The notes under the pieces are model-generated. The model made no database searches, had not been told where the DNA came from, and saw only the letters and a program-made list of their open reading frames with translations. From Thermoflexus hugenholtzii JAD2 (GTDB taxonomy: Bacteria; Chloroflexota; Anaerolineae; Thermoflexales; Thermoflexaceae), in assembly GCF_900187885.1 (NCBI RefSeq), contig NZ_FYEK01000027.1, forward strand, positions 23,620-87,619: a DNA stretch of 64,000 nucleotides. The letters run 5' to 3'. Position numbers and translations under genes: made by a program. This document shows positions 8,528 to 16,664 of the stretch, one piece after another. Within the stretch, counting starts at the first letter, position 1, and every line of letters starts with the position of its first letter.

Positions 8528-9626
8528 GACCAAATACGAGGTGATCCCCATCGGCATCACGAAAGAGGGCCGCTGGCTGACCCGGGGGGATCCGATGAAG
8601 GCCTTGACCGGCGGTGCCGTAACCATGGCCGACCTGATCGGAACGGAACCGGTGGTGGAGCCGGAGTCGGCGGCTCCCCTCGCCCGTGCCGAGCGCCGCG
8701 AGCTCATCCCGGGGGTGCACGCCGATGGCATCCCACAGGTGGACGTGATCTTCCCCGTGCTGCATGGACCCTTCGGGGAAGATGGCACCATCCAGGGCTT
8801 GCTGGAGCTGGCGGACATTCCCTACGTCGGGGCGGGGGTGCTGGCCTCGGCGGTGGGGATGGACAAGGTGGTGATGAAGGATGTCTTCCGGGCCCACGGC
8901 CTGCCCGTGGCCCGTTACATCGTGGTCTTCCGACGGGAGTGGGAGCGGGATCCGGAGGGCGTGATGGAGCGGGTGGAGCAGGAGATCGGCTTCCCCTGTT
9001 TTGTGAAGCCCGCCTGCCTCGGATCCAGCGTCGGCGTCTCGAAGGTGAAGCGGCGGGAGGAGCTGCCAGCCGCCCTGGCCGAGGCGGCCCGCTACGGGCG
9101 CAAGATGCTGGTGGAGCGGGCCATCCCGTCGCCCCGGGAGATCGAGGTGAGCGTGCTGGGGAACGAGGATCCCATCGCCTCCGTGCCCGGGGAGGTGATC
9201 CCGGCGGGGGAGTTCTACGACTACGCAGCGAAATACCTGGACGACCGCACGCGGCTGGTGATCCCCGCTCCCCTGGAGGAGGAGCTGGCGGAGCGCATCC
9301 GCGCCCTGGCCATCGCGGCCTTCCGGGCCATCGACGCCTGCGGCATGGCGCGGGTGGACTTCCTGCTCTCCCGGGAGACCGGGGAGCTGGTGGTGAACGA
9401 GATCAACACCATCCCGGGCTTCACGGCGGTCAGCATGTATCCGCGCCTGTGGGAGGCCAGCGGGTTGCCGTATCCGGCGTTGCTGGACCGGTTGATCGAG
9501 CTGGCCCTGGAGCGCTACGCCGATCGCCGGCGGGACGCCATCTCCTATGAGGGGTTGACATGGCTTTCCGCTCTTCACGATCACCGCGCGCGGGAAGAAG
9601 ACGACGGCGGACCCTCCACGCGGTGA
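8427..9626 (+). CDS. ddl: D-alanine--D-alanine ligase
   Basis: Ddl makes the D-Ala-D-Ala dipeptide used by MurF, with ATP. The 399-residue protein begins with the typical VGVLFGGRSGEHEVSLLSA (N-terminal domain). It continues with the ATP-grasp fold: FPVLHGPFGEDGTIQGLLE, GVLASAVGMDKVVMKDVF, CFVKPACLGSSVGVSKVK, and the metal-binding ARVDFLL and VNEINTIPGFT near the C-terminus. It begins within the 3' part of murB. The final 20 or so residues overlap the first codons of ftsQ by 67 bases and are not conserved family sequence. Confidence 0.96.
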   Translation: MKRRIRVGVLFGGRSGEHEVSLLSAQSVIRALDKTKYEVIPIGITKEGRWLTRGDPMKALTGGAVTMADLIGTEPVVEPESAAPLARAERRELIPGVHADGIPQVDVIFPVLHGPFGEDGTIQGLLELADIPYVGAGVLASAVGMDKVVMKDVFRAHGLPVARYIVVFRREWERDPEGVMERVEQEIGFPCFVKPACLGSSVGVSKVKRREELPAALAEAARYGRKMLVERAIPSPREIEVSVLGNEDPIASVPGEVIPAGEFYDYAAKYLDDRTRLVIPAPLEEELAERIRALAIAAFRAIDACGMARVDFLLSRETGELVVNEINTIPGFTAVSMYPRLWEASGLPYPALLDRLIELALERYADRRRDAISYEGLTWLSALHDHRAREEDDGGPSTR

Positions 9627-10363
9627 GCCCGGCCCCGATGGCGGTGGCCCTCTGGGCATGGCGGCCGGTGGGCTCCCGGCTGGCCGCCCTGGGGTTGCTG
9701 GGGCTCTGGCTGATCGGTGGGGGGATCCTTCTGGGGCATGAGGCCTTCTACACCCGCCTGGACGTGGCCGGAGCGCGGACGCTTTCGCCGGACGCGCTGG
9801 CCGCGGCCGCGGGGATCGATGGCCTGCACATTTTTTGGGTGAACCCGGAGGAGGCCGCGGCCGCCGTCCGCCGGCGGTTCCCCTCCCTCGAGTCTGTCGA
9901 GGTGCGTTGCCGTTGGCCGGCTTTCTGCACGCTCTTTGTGGTGGAGGGGCAGGCGCCCTGGGAGTGGATCAGCGGGGATCTGCGCCTGATCCTGGATGGG
10001 GAGGGCCGGGTGATCGAGGGAGGGACTGTCCAGGCCCGTCGGCGCCTGGAGGTCCACGGCCTGCCGCCTCCGACGCCCGGGCAACGGGTGGACCCCGGGT
10101 TGTGGGCCCGCATGCAGGAGCTGTCCCAGGCCTTCCCGGAGGTCTCTGCCTTCCGCTACGAGGCCGGTCGGGGGTTCTCCTTCGTCGATCCGGCCGGCTG
10201 GACCGTATGGCTGGGGGAGTTCGGCTCGATGTCCGCCCGGGCGGCGATCTGGCGGGCGCTGCGATCCGCTCTGGCCGCCCAGCATCCCGCCCCCGCATAT
10301 CTCGACCTGCGTGTCCCAGAAGCGCCGGCCGTCGGTTTTCAGGTTGAAAGGATCCAACCATGA
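9560..10363 (+). CDS. ftsQ: FtsQ/DivIB-type cell division protein
   Basis: FtsQ/DivIB is a bitopic divisome protein that links early and late division proteins outside the membrane. This 267-residue protein has a basic cytoplasmic N-terminus (Arg-rich, residues 4-18), one membrane helix at about residues 42-60, then a POTRA-like region (LDVAGARTLSPDALAAAAGI) followed by a beta domain. Sequence identity in this family is always weak, so the call rests on topology, POTRA pattern and its place between ddl and ftsA. The start overlaps ddl by 67 bases; the stop is ATGA-coupled to ftsA. A later in-frame Met (residue 27) is possible. Confidence 0.85.
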   Translation: MAFRSSRSPRAGRRRRRTLHAVSPAPMAVALWAWRPVGSRLAALGLLGLWLIGGGILLGHEAFYTRLDVAGARTLSPDALAAAAGIDGLHIFWVNPEEAAAAVRRRFPSLESVEVRCRWPAFCTLFVVEGQAPWEWISGDLRLILDGEGRVIEGGTVQARRRLEVHGLPPPTPGQRVDPGLWARMQELSQAFPEVSAFRYEAGRGFSFVDPAGWTVWLGEFGSMSARAAIWRALRSALAAQHPAPAYLDLRVPEAPAVGFQVERIQP

Positions 10364-11586
10364 CGCTGGTGGCGATGGACATCGGAAGCAGCAAGATCTG
10401 CACCCTGGTGGGCGAGGCCGATGAGGCCGGGGTCCTCCGGATCCTGGGGGTGGGCGTGGTCCCGGCCCGGGGGATCCGCCGAGGGGTGGTGGTGAACATC
10501 GCGGAGGCCACCGATGCGATCCGGGCTTCGGTGGAGCGGGCTGAGCGGACCAGCGGGTATCAGATCCGCCGGGCCATCGTGGGGATCGCCGGGCCGTATG
10601 TGGCCTCCGTCAACAGCAAGGGCACGGCCTCGGTGTTGCGGGGGGAGCGGGGCATCACCCCGGCGGATGTGCAGCGGGCGGTGGAGAACGCCCGCGTCAT
10701 CGCCATCCCGCACTCCCGTGAGATCCTGCACGTGCTCCCCCGGGCGTTCACGGTGGACGGCCAGGAGGGGATCCGGGATCCCATCGGCATGTATGGCTTT
10801 CGCCTGGAGGCGGAGGTTCACATCGTCACCGCCGAGGTGGGCCCGTTGGCCAACCTGCGCCGCTGCATCGAATCCGCCCAGATTGAGGTGGAGGAGTTCG
10901 TCCTCTCGCCCCTCGCCTCGGCGGAGGCGGTGATCACCGAAGGGGAGCGGGAGATGGGGGTGGCCCTGGTGGACATCGGGGCGGGGACGACGGACCTGGC
11001 GGTCTTCGTGGAGGGGAGCGTGGCCTACACCACGGTGATCCCGGTGGGTGGGCAGCACATCACCAACGACCTGGCTTATGGCCTGCACGTCCCCGCCCCG
11101 GTAGCGGAGGAGATCAAGATCCGGCACGGCCACGCCCTGGCCGCTGCCATCCCTGCGGAGGAACAGATCACCGTGCAGGGGTTCGGAGACAACGGCCCGG
11201 TTACATTCTCCCGCCGGGAGATGGCGGAGATCATCGAGGCACGGGTTCAGGAGATCTTCCAGCTGGTCCTGGGGGAGCTCCGGAAGTCCGGCTACGAGCG
11301 GCTGCTGCCGGCCGGTCTGGTCCTGTGCGGAGGGACCGCGCTGTTGCCGGGGATCCGGGAGGTGGCGCGGGAGCACACCGAGATGCCGGTGCGGATCGGC
11401 ATGCCATGGGATCTGGGGGGGCTGGCGGAGACCCTGCGTTCGCCGGCCTTTGCCACCGCGGTGGGCTTGCTCCGGTGGGGCCTGCGGGCGGATGCGGCGG
11501 CCGCATATGCCGCTTCCGAAGGCTCTTGGTGGGCCCGCCTCTGGCAGGCGGTGCGGGGGATCCTGCGGGAGATCCTGCCCGGATGA
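10360..11586 (+). CDS. ftsA: FtsA, actin-like cell division protein
   Basis: FtsA tethers FtsZ filaments to the membrane and recruits later divisome proteins. The 408-residue protein has the actin-family phosphate loops: AMDIGSSKICTLVGE at residues 5-19 (phosphate 1), VDIGAGTTDLAVF (phosphate 2) and LCGGTALLPGI (adenosine motif). The SHS2/1C insertion is present between them. The C-terminal end (WQAVRGILREILPG) could form the amphipathic membrane-binding helix typical of FtsA. Start is ATGA-coupled to ftsQ; ftsZ follows after 71 bases. Confidence 0.95.
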   Translation: MTLVAMDIGSSKICTLVGEADEAGVLRILGVGVVPARGIRRGVVVNIAEATDAIRASVERAERTSGYQIRRAIVGIAGPYVASVNSKGTASVLRGERGITPADVQRAVENARVIAIPHSREILHVLPRAFTVDGQEGIRDPIGMYGFRLEAEVHIVTAEVGPLANLRRCIESAQIEVEEFVLSPLASAEAVITEGEREMGVALVDIGAGTTDLAVFVEGSVAYTTVIPVGGQHITNDLAYGLHVPAPVAEEIKIRHGHALAAAIPAEEQITVQGFGDNGPVTFSRREMAEIIEARVQEIFQLVLGELRKSGYERLLPAGLVLCGGTALLPGIREVAREHTEMPVRIGMPWDLGGLAETLRSPAFATAVGLLRWGLRADAAAAYAASEGSWWARLWQAVRGILREILPG

Positions 11587-11657
11587 AGTCGGCAGGCGAG
11601 TGATCGGGGCGATGCGCCCCGGGCGGATGTTCAACTCAGGTCGCAAGGAGGTGCGGG

Positions 11658-12761
11658 ATGGACGCGATGACGACGGGTCAGACGCCGGCCAAGATCCGTG
11701 TGGTGGGCGTGGGCGGCGGGGGCAGCAACGCCGTCAACCGCATGATCGAGGAGGGGCTCCGCGGGGTGGAGTTCATCGCCGTCAACACCGATGTGCAGGC
11801 CCTCTCCCTGGCCAAGGCCGATCGCCGCATCCACATCGGGGAGAAGATCACCCGCGGGCTGGGCGCAGGGGGCAACCCCGAGATCGGCTACAAGGCCGCC
11901 GAGGAGTCCGCGGACCTGATCTACGAGGCGCTGCGGGGCTCCGACATGGTCTTCATCACCGCTGGGATGGGCGGCGGTACCGGGACCGGGGCCAGCCCGG
12001 TGATCGCTCGCATCGCCCGGGAAGTGGGGGCCCTGACCATCGGGGTGGTGACCCGCCCCTTCTCCTTCGAGGGTCCCAAGCGGGCCAAGGCGGCGGAGGA
12101 GGGCATCAACCGCCTGAAGGAGAACGTGGACACCCTCATCGTGATCCCGAACGATCGCCTGCTGGAGATCACCGATAAGAAGGTGACCCTGGTCCAGGCG
12201 TTCCGCATGGCCGATGAGGTGCTCCGCCAGGGCATCCAGGGCATCAGCGAGCTGATCACCGTCCCCGGCCTGATCAACCTGGACTTCGCCGACGTGCGCA
12301 CGATCATGGCCGAGGGCGGGGCGGCGCTGATGGCCATCGGGGAGGCCTCCGGGGAGAACCGCGCGGTGGAAGCGGCCCAGCAAGCCATCTCGAGCCGGCT
12401 GCTGGAGGTAACCATCGACGGCGCCCGGGGGATCCTGTTCAACGTGACCGGCGGGCCCGACCTCACCCTCCACGAGGTCCATCAGGCGGCGGAGATCATC
12501 CGTCAGGCGGCCCATCCCGAGGCCAACATCATCTTCGGCGCCGTCATCGATGAGGCCATGCAGGATCGGGTGCGGATCACGGTGATCGCCACCGGGTTCG
12601 AGCGTCCACCGCTTCAAGGCCGTCGCCCGGCCCAGGCCGCCACGCCGGGGCGGGCGGAGACCGGCGCCCCACGCCCCGAGGAGGGCCGGCGTCCGCTCAG
12701 CGATCGCAGCTTCTCCGAGGGGGACCTGGACATCCCGGCCTTCCTGCGCCGGCGGGGTTGA
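11658..12761 (+). CDS. ftsZ: FtsZ, tubulin-like cell division GTPase
   Basis: FtsZ polymerises with GTP into the division ring. The 367-residue protein has the nucleotide-binding [15 protein letters not shown] near residues 17-31, the tubulin signature [15 protein letters not shown], and the T7 synergy loop [11 protein letters not shown]. After about residue 310 comes a short Pro/Arg/Glu linker, then the conserved C-terminal peptide [11 protein letters not shown] that binds FtsA. A strong Shine-Dalgarno (AAGGAGGTG) stands seven bases before the ATG. It is the last dcw gene; a perfect hairpin follows. Confidence 0.97.
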   Translation: MDAMTTGQTPAKIRVVGVGGGGSNAVNRMIEEGLRGVEFIAVNTDVQALSLAKADRRIHIGEKITRGLGAGGNPEIGYKAAEESADLIYEALRGSDMVFITAGMGGGTGTGASPVIARIAREVGALTIGVVTRPFSFEGPKRAKAAEEGINRLKENVDTLIVIPNDRLLEITDKKVTLVQAFRMADEVLRQGIQGISELITVPGLINLDFADVRTIMAEGGAALMAIGEASGENRAVEAAQQAISSRLLEVTIDGARGILFNVTGGPDLTLHEVHQAAEIIRQAAHPEANIIFGAVIDEAMQDRVRITVIATGFERPPLQGRRPAQAATPGRAETGAPRPEEGRRPLSDRSFSEGDLDIPAFLRRRG

Positions 12762-12802
12762 TGGATAGGGCGCTTCCCCTTCCGCCCGGGGTGATACGTA
12801 GG

Positions 12803-12840
12803 AGGGTGAGGGAGAGCAGGCGGCCGCTCTCCCTCACCCT
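12803..12840. terminator. Bidirectional hairpin terminator between ftsZ and RNase H gene
   Basis: A perfect 15-bp inverted repeat: the left arm AGGGTGAGGGAGAGC (12803-12817) and its complement at 12826-12840, with an 8-base loop. It lies between convergent genes and can fold in either transcript. The following T-rich stretch is weak on the plus strand (GTTGAGGGTTT), so termination may be incomplete or assisted. Confidence 0.75.
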
Positions 12841-12850
12841 GTTGAGGGTT

Positions 12851-13264
12851 TCAATGCCCCAGATCCTTTACGGAGGCCTTTCGGGGTTGCCAGACCAGCC
12901 GGGCCTCGCGGAACCGGGAGAGGCGCGCCCGGGCCGCCTCCCAGAGGGGGCGCAGATGGGCCGCCCGCACCCGGAACTCGCCCCGCAGCTGGGTCAGGAT
13001 CAGCCGGCTGTCCCCTCGGACCTCCACGGTGAAGGCGGAGGGGTCCTTTCCCGTCTGTTCGATTCGGCCGATCAGGTCATCGAGGGCGGCGATGAGGGTG
13101 CGATACTCCGCCTCGTTGTTGGTCATCGCCTCCCCGAACTCCAGCCGGCGCACATCCTCCCGTCCGTCCCGCGTGTGGAGGCGATACGAGCCGTAACCGG
13201 GGCCCGGGTTGCCCCGGCTGCCGCCATCGAAGATCACGATGTAGTCCGGCGCGGCGCGCGGCAT
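12851..13264 (-). CDS. RNase H type 1 (RNase HI family)
   Basis: RNase HI cleaves the RNA strand of RNA-DNA hybrids. The 137-residue protein starts with MPRAAPDYIVIFDGGSRGN, with the first catalytic Asp in VIFDGGSRGNPGPG, the catalytic Glu in MTNNEAEYRTLIAAL, and the third acidic residue in VEVRGDSRLI. The C-terminal His/Asp region is short and ends at SVKDLGH. The ATG at 13264 was chosen because the conserved domain begins directly after it; a longer reading upstream adds about 47 unrelated Arg/Pro-rich residues. The short form resembles the RnhA-like proteins of Gram-positive bacteria, without an N-terminal hybrid-binding domain. It is convergent with ftsZ and divergent from the NYN gene. 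Confidence 0.9.
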   Translation of the reverse strand: MPRAAPDYIVIFDGGSRGNPGPGYGSYRLHTRDGREDVRRLEFGEAMTNNEAEYRTLIAALDDLIGRIEQTGKDPSAFTVEVRGDSRLILTQLRGEFRVRAAHLRPLWEAARARLSRFREARLVWQPRKASVKDLGH

Positions 13265-13407
13265 GGGTTCGCGCTCTGGATTTCTATGTGAGATGAGCCT
13301 AAGATAGAGATCATGCCGTTGAGGGCGAAAACGAAGAAACCCCCGACCCTCCCCCGGAGGAGGGCGCGGCGGATCCTCCCTCAACGAGCTTTTCTCCGGG
13401 AGCACCG

Positions 13408-15099
13408 ATGGCGCGTCGGGATCGACCGGGCATCGCCGTGTTCATCGATTTCGAGAACATTGTAACCGCAGCGGAGAGCCGTTACTACACCCTGGACCTC
13501 CCGCGCCTGTTCGCGGAGCTCGGCCGGCGCGGGCGTCTGGTTCTGAAGCGAGCTTATGGGGACTGGTCGCGCTTCACCAAATACCGGGAGGAGCTGCTCC
13601 GACACGGGGTGGATCTGGTCCAGATCTATTCCTACGGCCACAAGATCGCCCGCAACCGCGCCGACGTCCGCATGGCCATCGATGCCATGGAGGTGCTCTT
13701 CACCCGACCGGAGATCCAGATCTTCGCCATCATCTCGGGGGACAGCGATTTCTCCAGCCTGATCACCCGGCTCCGGGAGCACGGCAAGTTCGTCATCGGC
13801 GTGGGCGTCCAGGGAGCCACCAGCGACCTGATCCCGGCCCTCTGCGATGAGTTCGTTTACTACGACACCCTGATCGTCTCGGAGGGAGGAGCGGCTCCCA
13901 CCCCAGCGCCTCCTTCGACCCCGGAGGGTGAAGCGCCGGCCCCCACCCCGGAGGCCATGGGAGCGGCGGAGCGCTACCGTCGTTACCTGGAGGACTGGGG
14001 CTTCGCGTTGCTGGAGGCCACCGTTCGGCGCATGGGGCTCACCCGCCTCTTTGAGGCCCTGCGGACGGGAGCCTCCGACCTCACTCTCACCCGCTGGCTG
14101 GAGCAGGCGAACTGGGAGGGCCTGGATCTGGAGGAGAGTGGCCGCCAGGAGCTGAGCTGGTTGCTGCTGTTGAGCCCCGCCCTCTCCTTCGGCGCCCTCC
14201 CGCCTTCCTCCGTCACGCCCATCCAGGGGTTGCGGGTGACGAGCCTCAAGCGGTTCATCGAGGCGGCGGAGAGCGGGATGATCCGGTTCCTGGGCATGGC
14301 CAACTGGCCCCTGGAGCCGGAGGCCCTGGCCCTCCTGCTCGGCCTCCCCATCGGCGAGGTGGAATCCATCCTGCGGGGAATGGTGCGGGAGGGGGTCCTG
14401 GCGTCCGAGAACGGCGTCCTGCGCTGGGCGCGTCCGGAGGATCCGCTGCGGGAGGACGTCTTCGAGCCGCTGCGGGTAGAGCTGGCCGGGGTCCGTTATC
14501 CCTCCGGGATCACCCCCTCCCTGGGGGAGGCCCGGGCGCTGTTCGAGGAGGGGATGAGCTATCGGCGCGATCGAAACTTCCCCATGGCCCTGGACCGCTT
14601 CCGGCTGGCGCTGCGGATGACCCTGGACCTGTGGGAGGCGCGTGCGCCGGGGGTCGGGCCCTATGAGATCCGCTGGCGCGCGGCCAGCTACTGCTCGGTG
14701 CGGGCCGGTGAGCTCTTCAACAACCGCCGCGACTACGCCGGCTCCCTCCCTTACTACCACGCCTTCATCGCTCTGATGATCCCCGGCGATCCGGTCTGGG
14801 AGAAGCTCCGCGGGCTGGTGGACTTCATGCTTCATTACGCGCTGTCCGCCTTCTCCGAGAATCAGATCCCGGTCGCCGCCGGACCGTTCGTACGGCGTGT
14901 GCTGGAGCTCTTCCACGATCCCGACCCCACGCGGGGGGAACGGGTCCGGGCATGGGTGGAGACAGTCGCCTCCCTGAACCCGACCATGATCGCCTGGCTG
15001 CTGGATCAACTGGCCGGAGTGGAGGCCCCGGAGGAACAGAAATCGCCCCTGGAGGCTTTCCTCCGGGCTCACATGCAGGAAGCCCGGTCTGTCCGCTGA
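13408..15099 (+). CDS. NYN (LabA/DUF88) domain protein with C-terminal helical extension
   Basis: The first 160 residues form a NYN/PIN-like nuclease domain of the LabA/DUF88 family. Acidic active-site candidates are in AVFIDFENI (D14) and in IISGDSDFSSLI; the segment YSYGHKIARNRADVRMAIDAM holds further conserved Asp residues. A Pro/Thr/Glu-rich linker (about 160-185) leads to a roughly 375-residue helical region with winged-helix-like and TPR-like stretches (for example LFEEGMSYRRDRNFPMALDRF). The family is thought to cut or bind RNA; the substrate here is unknown. It stands alone between divergent RNase H and the LytR-type gene. Confidence 0.8.
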   Translation: MARRDRPGIAVFIDFENIVTAAESRYYTLDLPRLFAELGRRGRLVLKRAYGDWSRFTKYREELLRHGVDLVQIYSYGHKIARNRADVRMAIDAMEVLFTRPEIQIFAIISGDSDFSSLITRLREHGKFVIGVGVQGATSDLIPALCDEFVYYDTLIVSEGGAAPTPAPPSTPEGEAPAPTPEAMGAAERYRRYLEDWGFALLEATVRRMGLTRLFEALRTGASDLTLTRWLEQANWEGLDLEESGRQELSWLLLLSPALSFGALPPSSVTPIQGLRVTSLKRFIEAAESGMIRFLGMANWPLEPEALALLLGLPIGEVESILRGMVREGVLASENGVLRWARPEDPLREDVFEPLRVELAGVRYPSGITPSLGEARALFEEGMSYRRDRNFPMALDRFRLALRMTLDLWEARAPGVGPYEIRWRAASYCSVRAGELFNNRRDYAGSLPYYHAFIALMIPGDPVWEKLRGLVDFMLHYALSAFSENQIPVAAGPFVRRVLELFHDPDPTRGERVRAWVETVASLNPTMIAWLLDQLAGVEAPEEQKSPLEAFLRAHMQEARSVR

Positions 15100-15187
15100 T
15101 GGAAAGCCCTCCGGCCCTCCCCGGCGCGCCGCGGATTCCGACGGCCGCCTCGCCGGGCTCCGGAACTCTATGGGAGGATCCCGGACG

Positions 15188-16639
15188 ATGACCATCCGAT
15201 GGCTGGGAAGAGCGCTGGCGCTCATCGGCTTCTTGATGGTGCTTCAGAGCCTGGCATGGATGTCCCGCGTCCCCCCGATGGGGGCGAGCCCTTCCCGTTT
15301 GGCGAACGGCGAGGAGGCCGTGACGGCGATCCCATCGCCCGCTTTGCCCGCGGCGCCGCCGACGCCAACCCCTTCTCCGATGCCGACCGCGACGCCTACG
15401 CCGGTGCCGCCCACTCCGACGCCCACGCCGGGGCTCCCCGCGCGCTGGGCGCTCACCCCCACACCCCCTCCCGCGCCCGTCGGGGTCCCGGAGGGCGCGC
15501 CCCCTCCCCGTCCGCTCCTCTCGTTCCCTCCGGGCCGCGTCAACCTTCTGTTGCTGGGGAGCGATCGACAGCCGGGGGAACGGGTCGGTCGCACGGATAC
15601 CATCATCCTGGTTTCCATTGATCCGGAGGGTCCCTCCGCTCGCCTGCTCAGCATCCCCCGCGATCTGTGGGTGTATATCCCGGGCTGGCAGTCCCACAAG
15701 ATCAACACGGCTTACCCCCACGGGGAGCTCTCCGGGTATCCCGGCGGCGGCTACGGTCTTCTCCGCGACACCCTGCGCTACAATCTGGGGATCGCAACCC
15801 ACGGATACGCGCTGGTGGACTTCCAGGGGATGCGGGCGATCATCGACGCCCTGGGCGGGGTGGACGTCCTGGTCCGTTGCCCCCTTTACGACGTCTTCCC
15901 GGATCCCGATGATCCGACCATCACGGGGACGCTGAATTTGCCTGCTCCCGGCTATTATCATCTGGACGGCAAGCAGGCCCTGTGGTATATGCGATCCCGT
16001 TATTCCACCGGCGATGCGGATCGCGCCCGCCGCCAGCAGCAGGTGCTGGAAGGGATGCTGGATCGTCTGAAGGAGGGCGGATGGCTGTCCCGGGCACCCG
16101 CTCTCTGGTCCGGCCTGCGTCAGACCGTGCAGACGGATCTGGGGTTAGATGAGGTGCTCTGGCTGGCCTCCCTGGGGCTTCGCATGGACCGTTCGCGCAT
16201 CGCGCGCGGCTCCCTGCATCCGGTGTTGGCTTCGGCGAGGATCACGACCACTTCGGAGAACGAGCTGTTCATTTATCTGCCCACAGAGCAAACATATGCT
16301 TACCTGGAGCGGTTCCTGCTCGGGCCGCTTCCATCCCAGGCCTCTCCGCTCACCCGGGTGGAGTTGATCAACGCCAGCGGGAACGCGCTTTACGCCGGGA
16401 TGGCCGTAGAGATCCTGCGGGAGGCCGGGTTCGGCGTGGTCCGCACGGCGGAGGTGGAACCGGACGGGCGGCCGAGCCGGGTGCTGGCGCTCCATCCGGA
16501 GAGCTCGGCCGGGGCGGTCCAATCCCTCCTGCGCGCGCTTCATCTGCCGGCGTCCCGGCTGGAGTCCGCCCCCGAGCCCGGGGCGGAGGTTGCCTATCGC
16601 ATCTGGCTGGGCACGGATTTCAACCCATGTGGGCGCTGA
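15188..16639 (+). CDS. LytR-CpsA-Psr family protein with LytR_C domain
   Basis: LCP enzymes transfer undecaprenyl-linked glycopolymers onto peptidoglycan at the outer membrane-face of the cytoplasmic membrane. The 483-residue protein has an N-terminal membrane helix (about residues 5-23), a long Pro/Thr linker (about 40-100), then the LCP domain with LLLGSDRQPGERVGRTDTI, SIPRDLWVYIPG, and the Arg/Asp-rich YMRSRYSTGDADRARRQQQV. A LytR_C domain (VELINASGNALYAGMAVEIL) occupies the last 110 residues. The ATG at 15188 has GGGAGG eleven bases upstream. Its acceptor polymer is not indicated by neighbours. Confidence 0.9.
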   Translation: MTIRWLGRALALIGFLMVLQSLAWMSRVPPMGASPSRLANGEEAVTAIPSPALPAAPPTPTPSPMPTATPTPVPPTPTPTPGLPARWALTPTPPPAPVGVPEGAPPPRPLLSFPPGRVNLLLLGSDRQPGERVGRTDTIILVSIDPEGPSARLLSIPRDLWVYIPGWQSHKINTAYPHGELSGYPGGGYGLLRDTLRYNLGIATHGYALVDFQGMRAIIDALGGVDVLVRCPLYDVFPDPDDPTITGTLNLPAPGYYHLDGKQALWYMRSRYSTGDADRARRQQQVLEGMLDRLKEGGWLSRAPALWSGLRQTVQTDLGLDEVLWLASLGLRMDRSRIARGSLHPVLASARITTTSENELFIYLPTEQTYAYLERFLLGPLPSQASPLTRVELINASGNALYAGMAVEILREAGFGVVRTAEVEPDGRPSRVLALHPESSAGAVQSLLRALHLPASRLESAPEPGAEVAYRIWLGTDFNPCGR

Positions 16640-16664
16640 AGCTTCCCTGCCTCAGAGGTTGACG

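Noticed and set aside
12758..13291. Plus-strand frame after ftsZ
   Set aside because: It is antisense to a clear RNase H gene and runs through the terminator hairpin.
16590..16664. Earlier SMC start
   Set aside because: It overlaps the LytR-type gene and adds residues not found in SMC; the universal start is at 16665.
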